Below, in pieces: positions 5,405 to 7,637 of a stretch of DNA of 7,637 nt. The position numbers and the translations under genes were made by a program. Within the stretch, counting starts at the first letter, position 1; the number at the start of each line of letters is the position of its first letter. The notes below the pieces were generated by a model that made no database searches, was not told where the DNA came from, and was given only the letters and a program-made list of their open reading frames with translations. The stretch comes from Deltaproteobacteria bacterium RBG_13_52_11. GTDB taxonomy: Bacteria; Desulfobacterota; B13-G15; RBG-16-54-18. The stretch spans positions 4,962 through 12,598 of the forward strand of contig MGQF01000090.1 of NCBI GenBank assembly GCA_001797745.1, written 5' to 3'.

Positions 5405-6088
5405 ATGTTCTACAAGAAAATACTCATAATCACAGCTTTTCTCCTGTCCTTAAATTACAATACCTTTGCTAACGCAGAAATCGTTGCACCGTCAAATGAC
5501 GAAATTCAAAACTGGTGGAAACAACACTCAGAAGAGAAAATGACAATACACGGTGCACCTGTGCTGATAGGCCTTCGGAGCAAAGAGAAAGCATTCCTCG
5601 TGCCTGTCTATTTCATGGAGCGAGGTAGAAATGATATTGATCACACGATCTTGGTTCGGCCCGCAATAAAAGCAGTTCGTGAAGTCGTCGATCCTGTCAG
5701 GCGAGATTCTGTAGCTCACGACCTCAATCATGATGGTATTTCGGAAGTCGAAACCAGCGCGCTCGGGTCAGGGCAAGGGACAACACAAGGAGCAAAGTCC
5801 ATTGTGCAATTTGACGGCTGGAAGCCAATCGTTCTTCATCAAATGGAGTTTAACGACAACCTTGGTTGCTGTGCGCCTCCGCCTGGTGGTTGTGGACAAT
5901 GCGTATCAAAAGAAGTCAATTGGAAATTCGTAGATTTGGACGGTGATGGAAATGATGATCTTCTTGAAGAAATTGTGATAAAGAAAGGCCCATTAGAGAA
6001 CAAACTGAAATCCAGAACGACCACGTACAGGTATTTGTTTAAAAACAATGCCTTCATCAGGATCAAAGATAATGACAAACCCAAATGA
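5405..6088 (+). CDS. Cassette gene 2: secreted protein with two calcium-loop-like (FG-GAP/EF-hand-like) motifs
   Basis: A 227-residue protein with a clear Sec signal peptide: KK at 4-5, a hydrophobic core at 6-16, and an AxA cleavage site at A22-N-A24. The mature part would be periplasmic or extracellular. Two Asp-rich loops resemble calcium-binding or FG-GAP-type loops: D106-LNH-D110-G-x2-E114 and D177-L-D179-G-D181-G-N-D184-D185. A Cys cluster, CC-x6-C-x2-C (C155, C156, C163, C166), lies between them; it could form disulfides after export. The second loop sits in the typical F-x-D-L/V-D-G-D-G-x-D-D-L context of beta-propeller repeats. The start is supported by AAGGAGGT (5395-5402), though its 3-nt spacing is short. 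No enzymatic motif is visible and no family name is claimed. Confidence 0.83.
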   Translation: MFYKKILIITAFLLSLNYNTFANAEIVAPSNDEIQNWWKQHSEEKMTIHGAPVLIGLRSKEKAFLVPVYFMERGRNDIDHTILVRPAIKAVREVVDPVRRDSVAHDLNHDGISEVETSALGSGQGTTQGAKSIVQFDGWKPIVLHQMEFNDNLGCCAPPPGGCGQCVSKEVNWKFVDLDGDGNDDLLEEIVIKKGPLENKLKSRTTTYRYLFKNNAFIRIKDNDKPK

Positions 6089-6094
6089 ACCTTT

Positions 6095-6159
6095 GGCTAA
6101 CACGCGGCTAGAGACAGATGGGCCTTCGGCCCACAGCTCAGCCGCGGGCTTCGTTAGGA
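6095..6159 (+). other. attC site 2 (closes cassette 2)
   Basis: R'' GGCTAAC (6095-6101), then CGCGGCT (6103-6109), unpaired A6110, and GAG (6111-6113). These pair with CTC (6137-6139) and AGCCGCG (6140-6146). R' is GTTAGGA (6153-6159). The tip is a perfect hairpin, TGGGCC-TTC-GGCCCA (6119-6133). The unpaired spacer is asymmetric (1 nt left, 6 nt right). Site 1 also has its extra base on the L'' side. R'' begins 6 nt after the stop codon of gene 2. Crossover is predicted at 6153/6154. Confidence 0.87.
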
Positions 6160-6172
6160 AATCGCAAGACGA

Positions 6173-7012
6173 ATGAGTGAAATGGAAACAGCCAATGTTG
6201 GCCGCGAGATCTTGGAGGATGCCACCCAGGACTTGAAAGACTATTCAGTTGGTTTTGCCAAGATCGATGAGGAAAGTGATGTGGAAGATCCGAAGCTTGG
6301 GGGTTCAGGTACGCTCGTATCAGTGGAAGGCCGTCACGTGATTCTTACCGCCGATCATGTTCTCGGTAATTTACCCGAGACCGGAATGGTTGGTCTTATC
6401 CTCCCGACGAGATTTCAAGCCCAGCTACACAGAGTCACCTTGGACATGGCCCTAAGCACAAAGATCAGAATCGCTCGCGGTAAGGTTGCTTCAGAAGGTC
6501 CAGACCTTGGGGCGTTGTTGCTTCCAGCACCTACTGTAAGCATTGTGCAATCGATAAAGGGATTCTACAACCTGTCAAAGCGACAAGAACTTTTTTCCAG
6601 CGCGCCAACTACTGACCTTGGTGTATGGGTGCTTTGCGGAATGGCGCATGAATGGACGAGCGAAACCGCACCGGAACGTGGATATCAAAGAGTGAAGGTG
6701 TTTCGGGGCATATGTGGCATGGGTATAGTTTCTAATCAACGAAATATTAAAGATTTTGATTACATTAACTTTGAAACCAAGTACGAGGGGATTTATGATG
6801 GCCCACAAAGCTACGAGGGTTTCAGTGGCGGAGGTTTATGGCAGTTGATCGTAGCAAAAAAGAGTGGAGGCGAGTTGGTAATTAAAGACAAGATCTTTTC
6901 GGGTGTTGCTTTCTACCAATCAACATTGGTCGATAATCGCCGCTCAATCATCTGTCACTCAAGGCAAAGCATTTACAGGTCAGCGATTGATGCGATCAGA
7001 GAGAACTCCTAA
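6173..7012 (+). CDS. Cassette gene 3: trypsin-like serine protease domain protein
   Basis: A 279-residue protein with a full chymotrypsin-fold catalytic triad. GGSGTLVSVEGRHVILTADHV (43-63) carries the catalytic His62 in the TA-D/A-H-V context. GPDLGALLLP (109-118) supplies Asp111. EGFSGGGLW (215-223) supplies the nucleophile Ser218, with GGG in place of the usual GDSGG. There is no signal peptide or membrane segment, so the protein is predicted to be cytoplasmic, which is unusual for HtrA/trypsin relatives. There is no PDZ domain; an acidic N-terminal extension of about 40 residues precedes the domain. Cytoplasmic trypsin-like domains occur in some bacterial conflict and phage-defence systems, but no partner gene is seen here. 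ATG 6173 is chosen as the first in-frame start (AGGA at 6156-6159 is distant); ATG 6182 is an alternative. The stop lies inside the attC R'' box. Confidence 0.87.
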   Translation: MSEMETANVGREILEDATQDLKDYSVGFAKIDEESDVEDPKLGGSGTLVSVEGRHVILTADHVLGNLPETGMVGLILPTRFQAQLHRVTLDMALSTKIRIARGKVASEGPDLGALLLPAPTVSIVQSIKGFYNLSKRQELFSSAPTTDLGVWVLCGMAHEWTSETAPERGYQRVKVFRGICGMGIVSNQRNIKDFDYINFETKYEGIYDGPQSYEGFSGGGLWQLIVAKKSGGELVIKDKIFSGVAFYQSTLVDNRRSIICHSRQSIYRSAIDAIRENS

Positions 7013-7073
7013 CCTCTGGCTTGAGAGGGATGCGGTAAAAAACGTGCCGCACCCCTCAGCCAGCACGTTCGAA
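7007..7073 (+). other. attC site 3 (closes cassette 3)
   Basis: R'' TCCTAAC (7007-7013) contains the stop codon of gene 3. After spacer CT, CTGGCT-t-GAG-a-GGG-a-TGCGG (7016-7035) pairs with CCGCA-CCC-CTC-AGCCAG (7047-7063). That gives 17 perfect base pairs with three single unpaired bases (T7022, A7026, A7030), all on the L'' side. Spacer CAC and R' GTTCGAA (7067-7073) follow. In-place R' is degenerate, but R'' is fully complementary to G plus the first six bases of its own cassette. Crossover is predicted at 7067/7068. Confidence 0.85.
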
Positions 7074-7085
7074 AAGAGCGATGTC

Positions 7086-7172
7086 ATGTCAAGAAAGAAT
7101 GAATCTATATTGAACGTGCTGGTTCAGGCTCCATGGTGGGTAAGTGTAACTCTTTTCATAACCGCATATTAG
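7086..7172 (+). pseudogene. Remnant of a membrane-anchored Mrr-type restriction endonuclease gene (N-terminus only)
   Basis: ATG 7086 opens a 28-residue frame ending at TAG 7170-7172. It includes ESILNVLVQAPWWVSVTLF. The pattern (short basic start, I/L-rich stretch, L/A-PWWV, then a hydrophobic helix) resembles the N-terminal membrane anchor of Mrr-cat restriction endonuclease-like proteins, which usually continue for 150 or more residues. Nothing downstream continues it in any plus-strand frame before rsmE. It begins 18 nt after the predicted crossover of attC 3, the normal place for a cassette gene. It is probably the start of a fourth cassette truncated by deletion. The identification rests on a short match and is tentative. 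Confidence 0.42.
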
Positions 7173-7190
7173 TCGGGAATCTAGTCGGGA
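7170..7190 (+). repeat. 9-bp direct repeat with 12-bp period
   Basis: TAGTCGGGA occurs at 7170-7178 and again at 7182-7190, separated by ATC. The first copy includes the stop codon of the truncated fragment. It may mark a short duplication or slippage at the deletion or array end. Confidence 0.6.
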
Positions 7191-7206
7191 CTTAAATGTT
7201 AGATGG

Positions 7207-7225
7207 GTTTTAAAGGGTTTAAAAC
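7207..7225. repeat. AT-rich inverted repeat downstream of rsmE and the array
   Basis: GTTTTAAA (7207-7214) and TTTAAAAC (7218-7225) form perfect 8-bp arms around GGG. The stem is weak (A/T pairs except one) and no clean U tract follows on either strand, so an intrinsic terminator is doubtful. It lies between the array end and the convergent rsmE gene, 3 nt after a GTTAGAT box (7198-7204). Confidence 0.55.
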
Positions 7226-7267
7226 GGCAGAATGAGGTTTTTTACCCGCACCTGCTAACCAATAAAC

Positions 7268-7637
7268 CTACCCCAAATCGCCGAAGAGGTGCTGCATGAT
7301 GCTGAGCACGCTGAGAGTCGCTGTCTCCGCCCGCAGGACCCGCTGTCCGAGACCGGCGACGATGAAACCCTGCGCCTGGGCAGCCAGCACCTCCTCCTCG
7401 GCGAACCCACCTTCCGGGCCGATGAGCAGTGTAAGCCCCTGCTGTGGATTAATCTGACCAGCAATCTTCCGCAGTGGTGTTGGCTCACCCTCCCAGAAGA
7501 TTATCCGCGCACCCGCGCTCGCAACGAGAAAATCCGCAAGCTTCTGGATCGCGCCGATCTTCGGGACCACGGTCCTGTTGCTCTGCTTGGCCGCCTCCTG
7601 GGCGATCCGCTCCCATCGTTCTAACCTGAGCGACTCC
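7268..7637 (-). CDS. rsmE: 16S rRNA (uracil-1498-N3)-methyltransferase RsmE, 5' end outside window
   Basis: The C-terminal 122 residues of RsmE are visible. The frame is open to the right edge, so the GTG at 7568-7570 is internal. The segment ERWERIAQEAAKQSNR, then P-K-I, is the conserved lead into the SPOUT methyltransferase domain. LLIGPEGGFAEEEV and LGQRVLRAETA form the trefoil-knot SAM-binding site. The protein ends at FGDLG with TAG at 7268-7270. RsmE methylates U1498 of 16S rRNA at N3, in the decoding centre. In the cytoplasm it acts on assembled 30S subunits. It converges on the cassette array and marks the return to ordinary chromosome. Confidence 0.96.
   Translation of the reverse strand, partial: ESLRLERWERIAQEAAKQSNRTVVPKIGAIQKLADFLVASAGARIIFWEGEPTPLRKIAGQINPQQGLTLLIGPEGGFAEEEVLAAQAQGFIVAGLGQRVLRAETATLSVLSIMQHLFGDLG

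Larger units (their letters stand above)
4657..7073 (+). mobile_element. Integron gene-cassette array without visible integrase (CALIN-like), three cassettes
   Basis: Three same-strand genes are each closed by an attC-type site (5323-5385, 6095-6159, 7007-7073), and a GTT core box at 4657 marks the left edge. The predicted cassettes are 4658-5379, 5380-6153 and 6154-7067. For each, the first six bases (TTAGCG, TTAGCT, TTAGGA) match the complement of the cassette's own R'' box (4/6, 5/6 and 6/6), as expected when a cassette circularises. One gene per cassette, minimal non-coding space, no link in function between neighbours and AT-richer DNA than the flanks all fit integron cassettes. No tyrosine-recombinase integrase is present in the window. 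It lies between the chromosomal MutY-like gene and rsmE. Confidence 0.8.

Noticed and set aside
6903..7172. 89-residue plus-strand ORF running from inside the protease gene to 7172
   Set aside because: Its first part overlaps the protease gene in another frame and then reads through attC 3. Only the segment from ATG 7086 has a plausible protein match.
7156..7204. TCATAAC ... GTTAGAT as a complete fourth attC
   Set aside because: The R' box is good, but the interior pairs poorly (about 5 bp with a mismatch) and the site would be only 49 bp. Kept only as a possible remnant.
7568..7570. GTG as the start of a short rsmE-like gene
   Set aside because: The frame continues upstream to the window edge with conserved RsmE sequence (ERWERIAQEAAKQSNR), so the codon is internal.
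7289..7624. 111-residue ORF antisense to rsmE
   Set aside because: Shadow frame of a confidently identified conserved gene.

Overview
The window looks like chromosomal DNA of a Gram-negative-type bacterium, probably an uncultivated environmental lineage. It carries ordinary housekeeping genes (uppP, rsmE, an FmdB-type zinc ribbon, a MutY-like glycosylase), Shine-Dalgarno sites and sigma70-like promoters. No gene fixes the taxon. By eye the flanks are fairly GC-rich, while about 4530-7250 is clearly more AT-rich. Both ends cut through genes: a hypothetical protein on the left and rsmE on the right.

Left and middle (1-4525): the 3' end of a cyclase-like hypothetical gene (+) converges on an MFS transporter gene (-), with a bidirectional terminator between them. 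A small DUF2892-type membrane protein gene (+) diverges from the MFS gene behind a near-consensus promoter and converges on uppP (-). Upstream of uppP on the same strand is an FmdB-family zinc-ribbon gene. Divergent from that is a MutY-like adenine glycosylase gene (+) that lacks both the Fe-S cluster and the MutT-like C-terminal domain.

Right (about 4590-7200) is the notable part. Three genes, all on the + strand, are each followed by a 63-67 bp imperfect inverted repeat with the features of an integron attC site. These are R''/R' core boxes built on AAC/GTT, an unpaired spacer, and paired L''/L' arms whose extra unpaired bases all lie on the L'' side. A GTTAGCG box at 4657 marks the left edge. 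The crossover points read as 4657/4658, 5379/5380, 6153/6154 and 7067/7068, giving cassettes of 722, 774 and 914 bp. No integrase gene is visible, so within this window it fits a CALIN (cluster of attC sites lacking an integron integrase) or the distal part of a sedentary integron.

The cassette genes encode, in order: a helix-hairpin-helix protein resembling OGG-fold DNA glycosylases; a secreted protein with two Asp-rich calcium-loop-like motifs and a Cys cluster; and a trypsin-like serine protease with a recognisable His/Asp/Ser triad. After the last attC comes a 28-residue remnant that resembles the membrane anchor of Mrr-type restriction endonucleases, then small repeats, then chromosomal rsmE on the opposite strand. 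The left edge of the array has an 18-bp perfect palindrome overlapping a possible -10 element. This could be a promoter/operator for the array, or part of an ancestral att site.
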